Assembly: GCA_964563395.1 (NCBI GenBank)
Contig: CAZLWK010000015.1
Location: 7,130 to 71,129, forward strand
DNA length: 64,000 bases
Source of the DNA: JBEVOS01 sp964563395
Lineage (GTDB): Bacteria > Pseudomonadota > Alphaproteobacteria > Caulobacterales > Aquidulcibacteraceae
Direction: 5' to 3'
Under the pieces are notes generated by a model, which was not told the origin of the DNA, searched no databases, and saw only the letters and a program-made list of their open reading frames with translations. The translations under genes were made by a program, and so were the position numbers. This document shows, in pieces, positions 9,342 through 18,366 of this stretch. The stretch's first letter is position 1. The number at the start of each line of letters is the position of its first letter.

Positions 9342-9887
9342 ATGGAGATGCGTTTGAACCGCAAGGCCGCACTGGGAATTTTTCTCGCCTTGGCTCTCGC
9401 GCCGATGTTGGCGCATGCGCAAGCCCCCACGCCGTATGCGCCCCCACAGGCCGGCGCGAGCGTGCGAGCCTCCGATGCGCTCCAAATTATGGACATCATC
9501 GCGCGCATGAATGGCGCCATCGACACCAACGATTACGCGCTTTACGGCTCGTATTATGTGGCTGACGGCGTAATCGATTCAGGTTTTGGCCCTCCTGTCA
9601 CGGGGCATGCGGCCATCATCGCTTCGCTGGAAGCGAGTGCGCCCTTCATTACAAACAAGCGGCACGCGGCGGCGAATATCGTTCTGAACCGTAGAGGCGA
9701 GGACGTCGTCGCCACCTATTATCTGATCGTCTTCGAACGGCAGGCCGGCCTCACGCTTGCCGGCACCGCGCTGATCGTCGACGAGTTTCGCCGCGTCGGA
9801 CGGGAATGGAAGGTCGTTCGCCATACCACGCGCATGGATCTGGCGACGATCGCGGCGATGACGGCGGGCCAAGCGGCGCCGCGCTAA
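9342..9887 (+). CDS. Secreted NTF2/SnoaL-like domain protein
   Basis: This small protein has a Sec signal peptide (basic residues followed by LGIFLALALAPMLAHAQA) and an NTF2-like/SnoaL cone fold. Fold evidence is the helix ALQIMDIIARMNGAIDTND, the pattern YVADGVIDSGFG and the closing strand ending RHTTRMDL. Members of this superfamily act as isomerases, dehydratases or binding proteins, and no catalytic residue can be assigned. The frame opens at a TTG at 9324, but the ATGs at 9342 or 9348 directly precede the signal peptide, so I chose 9342. About 270 bp upstream of it contain no convincing gene. Confidence 0.82.
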   Translation: MEMRLNRKAALGIFLALALAPMLAHAQAPTPYAPPQAGASVRASDALQIMDIIARMNGAIDTNDYALYGSYYVADGVIDSGFGPPVTGHAAIIASLEASAPFITNKRHAAANIVLNRRGEDVVATYYLIVFERQAGLTLAGTALIVDEFRRVGREWKVVRHTTRMDLATIAAMTAGQAAPR

Positions 9888-9936
9888 AGACTGCCCCTAG
9901 CCGATCCACGTCTTCGAAAAATTCAAGGAACCATCG

Positions 9937-10797
9937 ATGAGCGATGCGGATTTTCGCCACGCCACGCACACGATCGGGGAAGTCGATCTCCATGTCGTAG
10001 AGATCGGCGCGGGTGAGCCCGTTGTGCTGATCCATGGCTTTCCGCAGCATTGGCGCATGTGGCGCCGGCTCATGCGCGATCTCGCCGAAGCAGGTTACCG
10101 CGCCATCGCATACGACCAGCGCGGCATGGGTGGATCGACCATCACGCCGGCGGGCTATGACAAACGCACGCTCGCGGGCGATCTCGCTGGTCTCCTCGGC
10201 GTCTTGGACCTCGAGCAAGCCAATGTGATTGGCTATGATCTTGGCGGCGGAACCGCCCTCTCCTTCGCGTTCGAGCATCCCCAGCGCGTCAAGCGCCTTG
10301 GCGTTATCGAATATGCGCCGCCCGGCTACGGCTATGAATTGGGGCTGCAGCCGACGCGAAATTGGCAGAGCTGGCAATTGGCGTTCTTCAGCCAGCCGGA
10401 CGTGGCGATTCAATTCATCATGGGCAAGGAACGCGAGCTTCTCGCCTGGTATTTCTGGCATTGGAGCGCCAATCCAGACGCCATCGATCAGGCTGACTTT
10501 GAGGCCTATGTGCGCCAATTGCAGAAGCCGGGGGCGCTGCGCGGAGGCTTCTCGCATTTCGCCGCCGTGTTCGACGACACGGAAATCTTCGCGTCCTACG
10601 CCGATCGCAAACTAGATATGCCGCTGCTCGCCCTGGGCGGGGCGCGCGGGGCGGCGGGCTTTGTGGAACAGGGAATGCGTCGCCTCGCCAACCAGGTTTC
10701 AGGCGCTATCATCGATCATGCGGGCCACTGGATCGCGGATGAACAGCCGCAGGCGCTTGCGGTTTCCGTCATTGATTTTCTGAAGACGCCCGCTTGA
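9937..10797 (+). CDS. Epoxide hydrolase-like alpha/beta hydrolase
   Basis: This alpha/beta-hydrolase enzyme of 286 residues has HGFPQHWRMW as the oxyanion loop and GYDLGGG at the nucleophile elbow. The nucleophile is therefore Asp rather than Ser, as in epoxide hydrolases and haloalkane/haloacetate dehalogenases. The catalytic His is in DHAGHW near the C-terminus. It has no signal peptide, so it acts in the cytoplasm. Its stop overlaps the TTG start of the downstream porin gene, so the two are probably co-expressed. Epoxide or ester opening is a family-level prediction. Confidence 0.9.
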   Translation: MSDADFRHATHTIGEVDLHVVEIGAGEPVVLIHGFPQHWRMWRRLMRDLAEAGYRAIAYDQRGMGGSTITPAGYDKRTLAGDLAGLLGVLDLEQANVIGYDLGGGTALSFAFEHPQRVKRLGVIEYAPPGYGYELGLQPTRNWQSWQLAFFSQPDVAIQFIMGKERELLAWYFWHWSANPDAIDQADFEAYVRQLQKPGALRGGFSHFAAVFDDTEIFASYADRKLDMPLLALGGARGAAGFVEQGMRRLANQVSGAIIDHAGHWIADEQPQALAVSVIDFLKTPA

Positions 10798-12059
10798 AGC
10801 AATCGCTCCTATCCGCCGTCTCCGCAGCGCTCCTGGCTGGCGCGGCCGGCGAAGCTTCCGCGCAGCAGATTCAAGAGACCGGCGCGGTGCGTTTCGGACT
10901 GGATGCGCGCTTGCGCTACGAGGTTTATGACCCAACCAGCTTCGGACGTGGCCCGCAGGACGACAATGGTTATGGCCTGTGGCGCATCCTTCCCGACCTC
11001 GAATGGACGCCCGCGCCGCACTGGAAGATTTATCTGCAAGGCTTCGCGGGCGACGTGATCGACCGCAATGGCGGCGCGCGCGCGAATGATCGCAATGATC
11101 TCGACGTCACGCAGGCCTATCTTGAGTGGCGCCCGCGTCCGCGTAGCTTTGTGCGCTTCGGCCGACAGGAGATCGCCCTCGGATCGGGGCGGCTCCTCGC
11201 GGCGAATGACGGGGCCAATGTGCGCCGTCAGTTCGACGGCGTTTATGGATCGCACGCCATCGGAGACGTCTCGCTCGTGGGCGTGGCCTCAGGCTTGGTG
11301 CGCGTCAATCCAGGCGCGTTCGACGATGTGGCTTCCCTTGATCGCGCGATGGTCGGCGGCGGACTCGTGCACACGCCCGACGAAACAACAATCAATGCGA
11401 TCTACGCGATACATGCCAAACGGCCCGAGGCCATCTTCGGCTCACCTGCCGCGCCGCAGGAGCGTTTCGCTATCGGCGCACGCATGGTTCGCCGGTGGGA
11501 GTCCGCCGATCTGGAAATCGAAGCGATCGCCCAAGGCGGCGAGGCCGACGGCCTCGATGTGCGCGCCTGGGCGATGGCGGGCGACACGGGCTATCGTCTC
11601 GCGTTCGCGGGCGGATCGTCTTTGCGCTTTTGGCTTAAGGCGAGCGCGGCCAGTGGCGATTCCGATCCCAACGACCAGCGCTTGGGCGGATTTGATCCGC
11701 TCTTCTCGAACCCGAATTACGCCGGCTCGTTTCCGATCGTGGGACCGACCAACGTTCTCGCATTCAATCCCGGCATGACCTTCCGAACGGCGGGCAGCAT
11801 GCAGATCGGGCTCGACGTGGCGCGACTCCATCGGCTCGAATCCAATGATTCCGTCTACGCCTTTTCAGGGCTCGCCTTGCCGGCGCGTGATATGCCCAAC
11901 GACGACATCGGCGCGCTGTGGGCGCTCACCGTCCTCGCCCCTCTCTCGCAAACCATGCGCTTGCAGGCGACATTCGCGCGCTTGGAGGCTGGCGACTATT
12001 TCTCCGCCGCCGACGCAGATACCTCCGTCGCGGCGCTCAATCTGATTTATAGCCGCTGA
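10794..12059 (+). CDS. AlgE-like (alginate export family) outer-membrane porin
   Basis: This is a predicted outer-membrane beta-barrel of 421 residues with a signal peptide (LLSAVSAALLAGAAGEASAQ). Alternating amphipathic strands run throughout. The signatures FGLDARLRYEVYDP, QAYLEWRPRPRSFVRFGRQE and IALGSGRLL match the alginate_exp barrel family, whose members serve as export or uptake channels for varied solutes. It starts at a TTG that overlaps the preceding stop (TTGA). It is probably the outer-membrane entry route for whatever the neighbouring FAH and hydrolase enzymes consume, which is an inference from position. Confidence 0.86.
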   Translation: MKQSLLSAVSAALLAGAAGEASAQQIQETGAVRFGLDARLRYEVYDPTSFGRGPQDDNGYGLWRILPDLEWTPAPHWKIYLQGFAGDVIDRNGGARANDRNDLDVTQAYLEWRPRPRSFVRFGRQEIALGSGRLLAANDGANVRRQFDGVYGSHAIGDVSLVGVASGLVRVNPGAFDDVASLDRAMVGGGLVHTPDETTINAIYAIHAKRPEAIFGSPAAPQERFAIGARMVRRWESADLEIEAIAQGGEADGLDVRAWAMAGDTGYRLAFAGGSSLRFWLKASAASGDSDPNDQRLGGFDPLFSNPNYAGSFPIVGPTNVLAFNPGMTFRTAGSMQIGLDVARLHRLESNDSVYAFSGLALPARDMPNDDIGALWALTVLAPLSQTMRLQATFARLEAGDYFSAADADTSVAALNLIYSR

Positions 12060-12076
12060 TCCGCCCGCTCGGCGGA
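12060..12076. terminator. Weak hairpin between convergent genes
   Basis: TCCGCC and GGCGGA can pair across a 5-nt loop between the porin stop and the hyuB stop. There is no T-tract on either side, so terminator function is uncertain. Confidence 0.3.
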
Positions 12077-12088
12077 CGAACCCGCGAT

Positions 12089-13975
12089 CTATTCCGCCGC
12101 GATGCGCATGGCGGATTCCGTCGCGCCGGGCGCGATGGGCGGCGGCAAGCCCGTCTCCTCCAGGCAGCGCGCGCGCAATTCCTCTATTGAGCCACCCGTA
12201 TTGAAAACGGTGATCGGACTGCGCTTGCTGCGCATATCAGCGCGTAGCGCCTCGGTCGCGCCCGCATCCACTTGGCCCGCCGCATCGCAGACCACGCCAT
12301 AGCGGCGCGCGCCTGCGACGCTGACGAGGCCGCGCCGCACATCAAGAGCGACCGAGTCCACAGCGCGTTCGAGCGGATCGCCCCAGCCGCCGCCGCCCCA
12401 GGTGTCGTAGTGCAATAGATCGCCAGGCTCGACCTGGATATCGTCGCACTTGGAAGGCAGGATCGTTTCGCTTCCATCCTTGCGCACGAGAATTTTGCGC
12501 GAGCGCGCGCCGGGATCGCCGCCATTCACGCCCCAAGGCTTCACCAGCCAGCGATCATCATGGATCGCGAACATGCCAGGCTCAAGGAAGCGATAGGAAA
12601 TCCGGATACCGTTGCCGCCGCGATGCTTGCCGGCGCCGCCGCTGTCCGTGATCGATTCATAGCGTTCGATCCGAAGCGGGAAATAGGCCTCCAAGAACTC
12701 GTTCGGCACGTTGGTGAAATTCGGCCAGAGCGAATGGCCATCCGCGCCGTCGCCAAACGGGCGGCCCGGAATGCCGCCGAAGCCGATCTGGAAGAGCTGA
12801 TAATATTTCCCGGTCTCCCGATAGCGGCCCGAGAGCATGAGGTGCGGCGATGACGAAAAGCCGGCGGCGTTGAGGAAGTCCGGCTGTCTTTGACCGAGCA
12901 ACGCGCCGAGCACGTCGAAGATGCGTCCCAGGGCGTGCGTGCGGCAGGAAAGCGCCGCGGGGAATTTTGGCTTCAACAAAGTGCCTTCGGGGATACGCAC
13001 CTCGACGAGATCGTAGAAGCCATCATTGAACAGGATCTGGGGATCGAACACCATGATCATGTAAACGCCGAAGAACATCTTCAGCATGTTCTCGTTGAGA
13101 TAAAAATTGATCGAACTCACCGATTGCGGATCAGTGCCGGCCCAATCGAGAATGACCTTTTCGCCTTCACGCCACATCGTGGCCTTGATCTTGTACGGAC
13201 CAAAGCCGCGCCCATCGTCGCAAATATAATCCTCGAAGGAGAGCTTCTCCGTCGAAATCGACGTCTGGATCAGCTGCGCCATGGCGCGGCGATTGCGCGC
13301 CAAGAGCTCATTGCAGGCCGATACATAAAGATCGTCGCCGAAGCGGTCGCAAATTTCGTTTACCCGACGCTCGGCGATCCGGCACGATGCGACGATCGCG
13401 ATCAAATCCGCGCGGCACCATTCCGTCATCCGTGTATTGGCCAACACGAGGCGAAGAATATCTTCCTGAAATTCGCCCTTACGATAAAGCTTCACGGGCG
13501 GAATGCGGATGCCTTCCTCATAGATGCTCGTTGCATTCGTCGGCAACGAACCCGGCACTTTGCCGCCCACATCCGTCTGGTGGCCGAAATGCAGCGCCCA
13601 CGAAATGACGCGGCCCTTTCGGAAGATCGGCATGATGATCAGCCAATCGTTCACATGGCTGATCGCGCCTTCGCACGAATAAGGATCGGAGAGCCAGATG
13701 ACGTCGCCCTCTTCAAGCTCCCCATGATAGCCGTTGAGGAAGCCCGCCAGGAACGAGCCGAACTGGCCCACGATCATTCGACCGTCCTTTTCCGCGATCA
13801 GCGGAAAGGCGTCACCCTGCTCGCGAATGCCTGGCGACATCGCGGTACGGAAGAGCGTCGCATCCATTTCGGTGCGGGCGTTTCGCAGCGCGTTCTCGAT
13901 GATGTCGAGCGTGATGGGATCGACCTGTTTGGTCTCGAAGGGCGTCGTGTTGGTTTGAATGATCTTCGCGGGCAT
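12089..13975 (-). CDS. hyuB: Hydantoinase B/oxoprolinase family protein
   Basis: This is the B subunit of an ATP-dependent cyclic amide hydrolase of the N-methylhydantoinase, 5-oxoprolinase and acetophenone carboxylase superfamily. The 628-residue protein starts with the typical DPITLDIIENALRNA segment, carries the conserved GDAFPLI and LSDPYSCEGAISHVND blocks, and contains the Gly-rich TDSGGAGKHRGG loop. Its length is normal to slightly long for the family. It lies 12 bp downstream of hyuA and depends on it for ATP-driven ring opening. The probable substrate is a hydantoin or lactam-like ring, but carboxylase-type members of the same family cannot be excluded. Confidence 0.93.
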   Translation of the reverse strand: MPAKIIQTNTTPFETKQVDPITLDIIENALRNARTEMDATLFRTAMSPGIREQGDAFPLIAEKDGRMIVGQFGSFLAGFLNGYHGELEEGDVIWLSDPYSCEGAISHVNDWLIIMPIFRKGRVISWALHFGHQTDVGGKVPGSLPTNATSIYEEGIRIPPVKLYRKGEFQEDILRLVLANTRMTEWCRADLIAIVASCRIAERRVNEICDRFGDDLYVSACNELLARNRRAMAQLIQTSISTEKLSFEDYICDDGRGFGPYKIKATMWREGEKVILDWAGTDPQSVSSINFYLNENMLKMFFGVYMIMVFDPQILFNDGFYDLVEVRIPEGTLLKPKFPAALSCRTHALGRIFDVLGALLGQRQPDFLNAAGFSSSPHLMLSGRYRETGKYYQLFQIGFGGIPGRPFGDGADGHSLWPNFTNVPNEFLEAYFPLRIERYESITDSGGAGKHRGGNGIRISYRFLEPGMFAIHDDRWLVKPWGVNGGDPGARSRKILVRKDGSETILPSKCDDIQVEPGDLLHYDTWGGGGWGDPLERAVDSVALDVRRGLVSVAGARRYGVVCDAAGQVDAGATEALRADMRSKRSPITVFNTGGSIEELRARCLEETGLPPPIAPGATESAMRIAAE

Positions 13976-13987
13976 GAGGCGTGCTCC

Positions 13988-16072
13988 CTAGACCGGGCGA
14001 ATGAGCAGAAGGCCGTAAGCATCCACCTCGGCGTAATGGCCGGGGAGGATCACGGTCGTTGAATCCATTTCAGAGACGATGGCGGGCCCGTCGATACGGT
14101 CGCCCGCGCAGAGCTTGGCGCGATCATAGATCGCCGCGTCATGCTCCTGCCCGTCCGCCCAAAGCTTATGGCGCCGGATGAGCGCGTCGGACACATCGCC
14201 CTTGCCCTTCTTGCCGAAGGGCCAGCCGCCCTTGCCGTTGCGGCGCGGCAGTTCCGAGGATTTGATCGCCGATTGCTTGCCCAACGCGGTGGCGCGCAGC
14301 GTGACGAGTTCGCGATCCGCGTCGAGCTTAAAGGTGAAGGCGCGCTCGTGCTCGGCGTCGAAAGCGGCGCCAAGCGCTTCCAGGCCCTTGCCGGAGAATT
14401 GCGCGCGCGTCACCGGCAGCGTCACTTCGAAGGCCTGGCCTGTATAGCGCACGCCCGCTTCGAGCGTGATCTGCTGATCGCCCGGCGGCACGCCCTCCGC
14501 CTCCAATTCGCGGGAGACCTCGCTGGCGAGATCGTCGAGATATTTGCCGACGTCGGCGTCCGTGAGATCATTGAACGTCTTGGTCAAGGAGCGCGCGCGT
14601 TCGGCGCGCAGGCGCGTCGTGGCGTCGCCGAAGGCGCACAAGACGCCAGGCGACGGCGGCACGATTACCGGCCATGCCCCAAGCAGACGCCCCAACGCAT
14701 TGGCGTGCAATGGTCCCGCGCCGCCGAAGGCCACGAGGGCGAAATCGCGTGGATCATAGCCCTGCTGAACCGAAATCAGGCGCAGAGCGCCCATCATGTT
14801 TTCGTTGACGATGTCGTAGACGCCCTTGGCCGCGTCCTGCAGCGATACGTTGAGCGCCTCGGCGATCGGTTGAAGCGAAGCGGCCGCGGCGGGCCGGTCG
14901 AGCTTCATGGCGCCGCCGAGCAATTCCTCTGGCAAATAGCCGAGCACGACGTTGGCGTCCGTCACGGTGGGTTTGTCGCCGCCCTTGGAATAGCAGACCG
15001 GTCCGGGCACCGCGCCGGCGCTTTCAGGTCCCACGCGCAATGCGCCCGTAAGCGGATTGACCTGCGCGATTGAGCCGCCGCCGGCGCCGACGGTGCGAAT
15101 ATCGAGCGAGGTGGCGCGCACCTTGAGATCGCCGCATTCGGTATCGCGCGTGACGCGCGGATTGGCGTTCTCGATCAGCGCCACGTCGGTGGACGTGCCG
15201 CCGACATCCACGGTCAAGAGATTCTTGAAGCCAGATTGCTGGCAAACCCACAGCGCGCCTGCGACGCCGCCCGCGGGACCGGACATCAACAGATTGACGG
15301 GGCTTGCTTGCGCCTTCTCAAAGGTCATCAAGCCCGCGTCGGAGCGCAAGAGGTTCATGTTCGCCCGCATCCCGGCATTGGTGAGCTGGGCCTTCAAATT
15401 GTGCACGTAATTGGCCACGCGCGGACGGACATAGGAATTGGCGCAGGTCGTCAATGCGCGCTCATATTCGTACATTTCCGGCAGCACATCCGCCGAGAGC
15501 GAAACCGGAATATCCGGGAAAATCTCTCGTGCGATCGCGCCGGCCTGCTTCTCGTGCGCGTCGTTCAAGTAGGAATTGATGAAGGAGATGGTAAGCGCCT
15601 CGATGCCTTCGGCTTTGAGTTTCATAAGCCCTTGACGCAGCGCGGCTTCATCGAGCGGGCGCACCACTTTGCCATCCGCGCCGATGCGCTCGGGCGCCTC
15701 GATTGTGCACTCGAGCGGCGCGATCAAAGGCGGCTTGTTCCAAATGATCCAGCCAGCAAGGCCGCCAGGCACGAAGGAGCGCGCTACCTGCAGCACCTGG
15801 CGATAGCCTTCGGTGGTGACGAGCCCCACCCGTGCGCCCGTGCCGGTGAGTACGGTGTTCGTCGCGACCGTCGTGCCATGCATGAACAGTTTCACATCGG
15901 ATGGCTGAACGCCCGCCTTCGCGCACACCGAGAGCGTGCCTTCCACCACCGCGACGGATGGATCGTGCGGCGTCGACGGCACCTTCTCGCGCCAGGCCGC
16001 CCCGCTGACCTCGTCGAGCAGAAGAAGGTCGGTGAACGTGCCGCCTACATCCACGCCAAGCCGATACGCCAT
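13988..16072 (-). CDS. hyuA: Hydantoinase/oxoprolinase A subunit
   Basis: This is the A subunit with the ASKHA-type ATP-binding fold. The first phosphate loop is GVDVGGTFTD at residues 5-14, with a second DVGGTSTDV in the middle and GGAGPLHA further on. The C-terminal domain typical of the family follows. The frame runs open upstream to 16183, but ATG at 16072 with GAAAGAGG just before it gives the normal N-terminus and 694 residues. It is 12 bp upstream of hyuB and about 20 bp downstream of the HMG-CoA-lyase-like gene, forming a three-gene operon under the TTGTATACAA box at 17051. Confidence 0.93.
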   Translation of the reverse strand: MAYRLGVDVGGTFTDLLLLDEVSGAAWREKVPSTPHDPSVAVVEGTLSVCAKAGVQPSDVKLFMHGTTVATNTVLTGTGARVGLVTTEGYRQVLQVARSFVPGGLAGWIIWNKPPLIAPLECTIEAPERIGADGKVVRPLDEAALRQGLMKLKAEGIEALTISFINSYLNDAHEKQAGAIAREIFPDIPVSLSADVLPEMYEYERALTTCANSYVRPRVANYVHNLKAQLTNAGMRANMNLLRSDAGLMTFEKAQASPVNLLMSGPAGGVAGALWVCQQSGFKNLLTVDVGGTSTDVALIENANPRVTRDTECGDLKVRATSLDIRTVGAGGGSIAQVNPLTGALRVGPESAGAVPGPVCYSKGGDKPTVTDANVVLGYLPEELLGGAMKLDRPAAAASLQPIAEALNVSLQDAAKGVYDIVNENMMGALRLISVQQGYDPRDFALVAFGGAGPLHANALGRLLGAWPVIVPPSPGVLCAFGDATTRLRAERARSLTKTFNDLTDADVGKYLDDLASEVSRELEAEGVPPGDQQITLEAGVRYTGQAFEVTLPVTRAQFSGKGLEALGAAFDAEHERAFTFKLDADRELVTLRATALGKQSAIKSSELPRRNGKGGWPFGKKGKGDVSDALIRRHKLWADGQEHDAAIYDRAKLCAGDRIDGPAIVSEMDSTTVILPGHYAEVDAYGLLLIRPV

Positions 16073-16092
16073 GCGATCCTCTTTCTTCTCGT

Positions 16093-17004
16093 TTAGGCTG
16101 CGCGGCCAGCGCCGGTCTGCAAGGGAAATCCGCCTGCCAGCGCGACGCCCGCGCCGGCGCGGCCGAGCTTGTCCAATATCCATCGCGCCGCATCGGCTGC
16201 TTGTGCGAGGTCGATCCCCGTGCGCACGCCCATGCGTTCGAACACATAAACGATATCCTCGCTCGCCACATTTCCGGCCGCGCCTGGTGCGAACGGACAG
16301 CCGCCGACCCCGCCCAGAGAAGAATCCAGCAGCCTCACGCCGGTTTCATAGGCGGCGATGGCGTTGGCGATTCCGGTGTGCCGCGTGTCGTGGAAATGCG
16401 CGCGCAGGCGAACATGGGGCGGCGCGACATCCTTCATCGCCGCGAAACGCGCACGCACATCGGCTGGCGAACCGACGCCGATCGTATCAGCGAGCGAAAG
16501 TTCGTCCGGCGGGTTCACGCAAATGCGCTCCGCCACCGCCGCTAGGCGCGCGATCGGCGTTTCCCCCTCGAAGGGACAGCCGAAGGCGGCGCCGATCGTC
16601 ACGGCGACGCGGGCGCCGGCGGCGCGTGCGGCTTTGTATACGTCGGGCCAGATTGCGAGCGTCTCAAAGGTTGGCGCGCCATTGTTGCGCACGGAGAATT
16701 CGTCAGTGGCGACGAACACGTAATTGATTTCGCGCGCGCCCGCCGCGAGCGCGCGCTCCACGCCCCTCGCATTGAGCGCCAAAACCGAAAGCCCCGCGCG
16801 ATCCGCGCCGGCGAACACGGCCTCGGAGTCCGCCATTTGCGGCACTTTCTTGGGATTGACGAAGCTGGTGGCCTCGATGCGTGAAAAACCGGCCGCGCGG
16901 GCGCGGGCGATTAGCTCAAGTTTGTCGGCGGTTGCGACGAGTGTGCTCTCGTTTTGCAGGCCGTCGCGCGGCGAAACCTCCACCAACTCGACTCTATCCG
17001 CCAT
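16093..17004 (-). CDS. Hydroxymethylglutaryl-CoA lyase family protein
   Basis: This TIM-barrel lyase of the HMG-CoA lyase/DRE group would split a 3-hydroxy-3-methylglutaryl-CoA-like thioester into acetyl-CoA and a ketoacid. Diagnostic residues are VSPRDGLQNE at residues 8-17 (catalytic Arg and Asp), HFHDTRHTG (metal-binding His pair) and the GGCPFAPGAAGN loop with the active-site Cys. I take ATG at 17004, with GGAAAGG upstream, over the open frame to 17241; this gives the usual length of about 303. It is the first gene of the lyase-hyuA-hyuB operon and diverges from the CaiB gene across a 105-bp region that contains the GntR1-type box. The true CoA substrate may be a structural analogue. Confidence 0.92.
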   Translation of the reverse strand: MADRVELVEVSPRDGLQNESTLVATADKLELIARARAAGFSRIEATSFVNPKKVPQMADSEAVFAGADRAGLSVLALNARGVERALAAGAREINYVFVATDEFSVRNNGAPTFETLAIWPDVYKAARAAGARVAVTIGAAFGCPFEGETPIARLAAVAERICVNPPDELSLADTIGVGSPADVRARFAAMKDVAPPHVRLRAHFHDTRHTGIANAIAAYETGVRLLDSSLGGVGGCPFAPGAAGNVASEDIVYVFERMGVRTGIDLAQAADAARWILDKLGRAGAGVALAGGFPLQTGAGRAA

Positions 17005-17050
17005 GGACCAGCCTTTCCGCGCGGCGGAGCTATCGCATGCCGCAGGCGCT

Positions 17051-17060
17051 TTGTATACAA
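17051..17060. promoter_or_regulatory. GntR1-type operator TTGTATACAA (lyase/CaiB divergent promoter)
   Basis: This is a perfect 10-bp palindrome between the divergent HMG-CoA-lyase-like and CaiB genes. It is identical to the box at 20725 and differs at one base from that at 22122, upstream of the operon containing GntR1. FadR-type GntR proteins commonly bind palindromes with a GT/AC core. Assignment to GntR1 is inferred from its position at the three promoters. Confidence 0.75.
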
Positions 17061-17109
17061 GATCGGCGCGCGCGTCAGCCCCGCGCAGCCCTTCGCAAAG
17101 GATCGCCGC

Positions 17110-18309
17110 ATGACGCTCGCCAATGGCCCGCTGGACGGGCTCCTCGCCATCGAATTGGGCACACTTCTGGCTGGGCCGTTCTGCGGTCAATTGCTCGGCG
17201 ATTATGGCGCGGAAGTGATCAAGATCGAGCCGCCCGGCCAAGGCGACCCCATGCGTGAATGGGGCCAGGCGAAGGCGGACGGCGAGCCGCTTTGGTTCGC
17301 GATCGTGGGACGCAATAAGCGCTGCGCCACGCTCGATCTACGCACCAAGGAGGGCCAGGACGCGCTGAAGGCGCTGATCGCCAAGGCCGACATCCTGCTT
17401 GAGAATTTTCGCCCCGGCACGATGGAGAAATGGGGGCTCGGCTATGACGTGCTTTCCAAAATCAATCCGGGCCTCATCTTCGTGCGGGTATCCGGCTATG
17501 GGCAGACTGGACCGAATGCGACGAAGGCGGGCTATGCCAGCGTCGGCGAAGCGTTTGGCGGCCTCCGTTATGTGATGGGCGAGCCGGACCGTCGCCCCTC
17601 GCGCGCCGGCATATCCATCGGCGACAGTCTGGCGGCGACCTTCGCGTGCGTGGGCGCGCTGGCGGCGCTCGAAGCGCGCCGCAAGACGGGACGCGGCCAG
17701 GTCGTGGATTCATCGATCTACGAGGCCGTGCTCGCGATGATGGAGAGCCTGATCCCGGAATATCAGCTGGCGGGATATATTCGCGAGCGCTCGGGCGCGG
17801 TGTTGCCCAATGTGGCGCCGTCCAACATCTACGAGGCCGTGGACGGCATGGTGATCATCGCGGCCAATCAGGACACGGTGTTCGGCCGCCTCGCCGCGAT
17901 GATCGGGCAGCCCGAACTTGCGGAGGATGCGCGCTTCGCCACGCATCATGCGCGCGGCGCGCGCCAGGCCGAACTGGACGCCATCGTGAACGCCTGGACG
18001 AAGACGCGCACGCGCGCGGCGATCCAGGCGGCGAGCGACGAGGCTGGCGTGCCGTGCGGGCCGATCTATCGTGCGCCGGAAATGCTGCAAGACCCGCATT
18101 TCAAGGCGCGCGAGGCGATCGTGTCGGCGCCCTACAAGCAGTTTCCACAACTGATGATGCAGAACGTGGCGCCGAAATTGTCGGACACGCCGGGTTCGGT
18201 GCGCTGGGCTGGGCGGGCCATGGGCGAGGACAATGATTATGTTTGGCTGGAGCGCGCCGGCCTTCCGCGCGAAACATATGACGCGCTGCGCGCCAAAAAC
18301 ATCATCTAG
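17110..18309 (+). CDS. CaiB/BaiF family CoA-transferase
   Basis: This class III CoA-transferase moves CoA between acyl-CoA and a free carboxylate without forming a covalent acetyl intermediate. The 399-residue protein opens with DGLLAIELGTLLAGPFCGQLLGDYGAEVIKIE, split here across typical family blocks (LLGDYGAEVIK, NKRCATLDL, LENFRPG, FVRVSGYGQTGP). These identify the family securely. I chose ATG at 17110 with AAAGGA upstream. It is transcribed away from the lyase-hyuAB operon and shares its operator, so it probably activates or recycles the CoA ester used by the lyase. The acyl substrate is unknown. Confidence 0.93.
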   Translation: MTLANGPLDGLLAIELGTLLAGPFCGQLLGDYGAEVIKIEPPGQGDPMREWGQAKADGEPLWFAIVGRNKRCATLDLRTKEGQDALKALIAKADILLENFRPGTMEKWGLGYDVLSKINPGLIFVRVSGYGQTGPNATKAGYASVGEAFGGLRYVMGEPDRRPSRAGISIGDSLAATFACVGALAALEARRKTGRGQVVDSSIYEAVLAMMESLIPEYQLAGYIRERSGAVLPNVAPSNIYEAVDGMVIIAANQDTVFGRLAAMIGQPELAEDARFATHHARGARQAELDAIVNAWTKTRTRAAIQAASDEAGVPCGPIYRAPEMLQDPHFKAREAIVSAPYKQFPQLMMQNVAPKLSDTPGSVRWAGRAMGEDNDYVWLERAGLPRETYDALRAKNII

Positions 18310-18318
18310 CCATACGAA

Positions 18319-18344
18319 AACGGGGCGGCCGAAGCCGCCCCGTT
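18319..18344. terminator. Bidirectional hairpin terminator
   Basis: An 11-bp perfect stem (AACGGGGCGGC / GCCGCCCCGTT) with a CGAA loop lies between the convergent CaiB gene and receptor 1. On the minus strand it is followed by TTTT, so it should terminate the receptor transcript well; on the plus strand the T-tract is weaker. Confidence 0.85.
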
Positions 18345-18366
18345 CCAATGCCTCAAATGGCGTCGC

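Noticed and set aside
12890..14062. Long plus-strand open frame opposite hyuB (390 codons)
   Set aside because: The composition is typical of antisense frames and hyuB is a well-defined family member.
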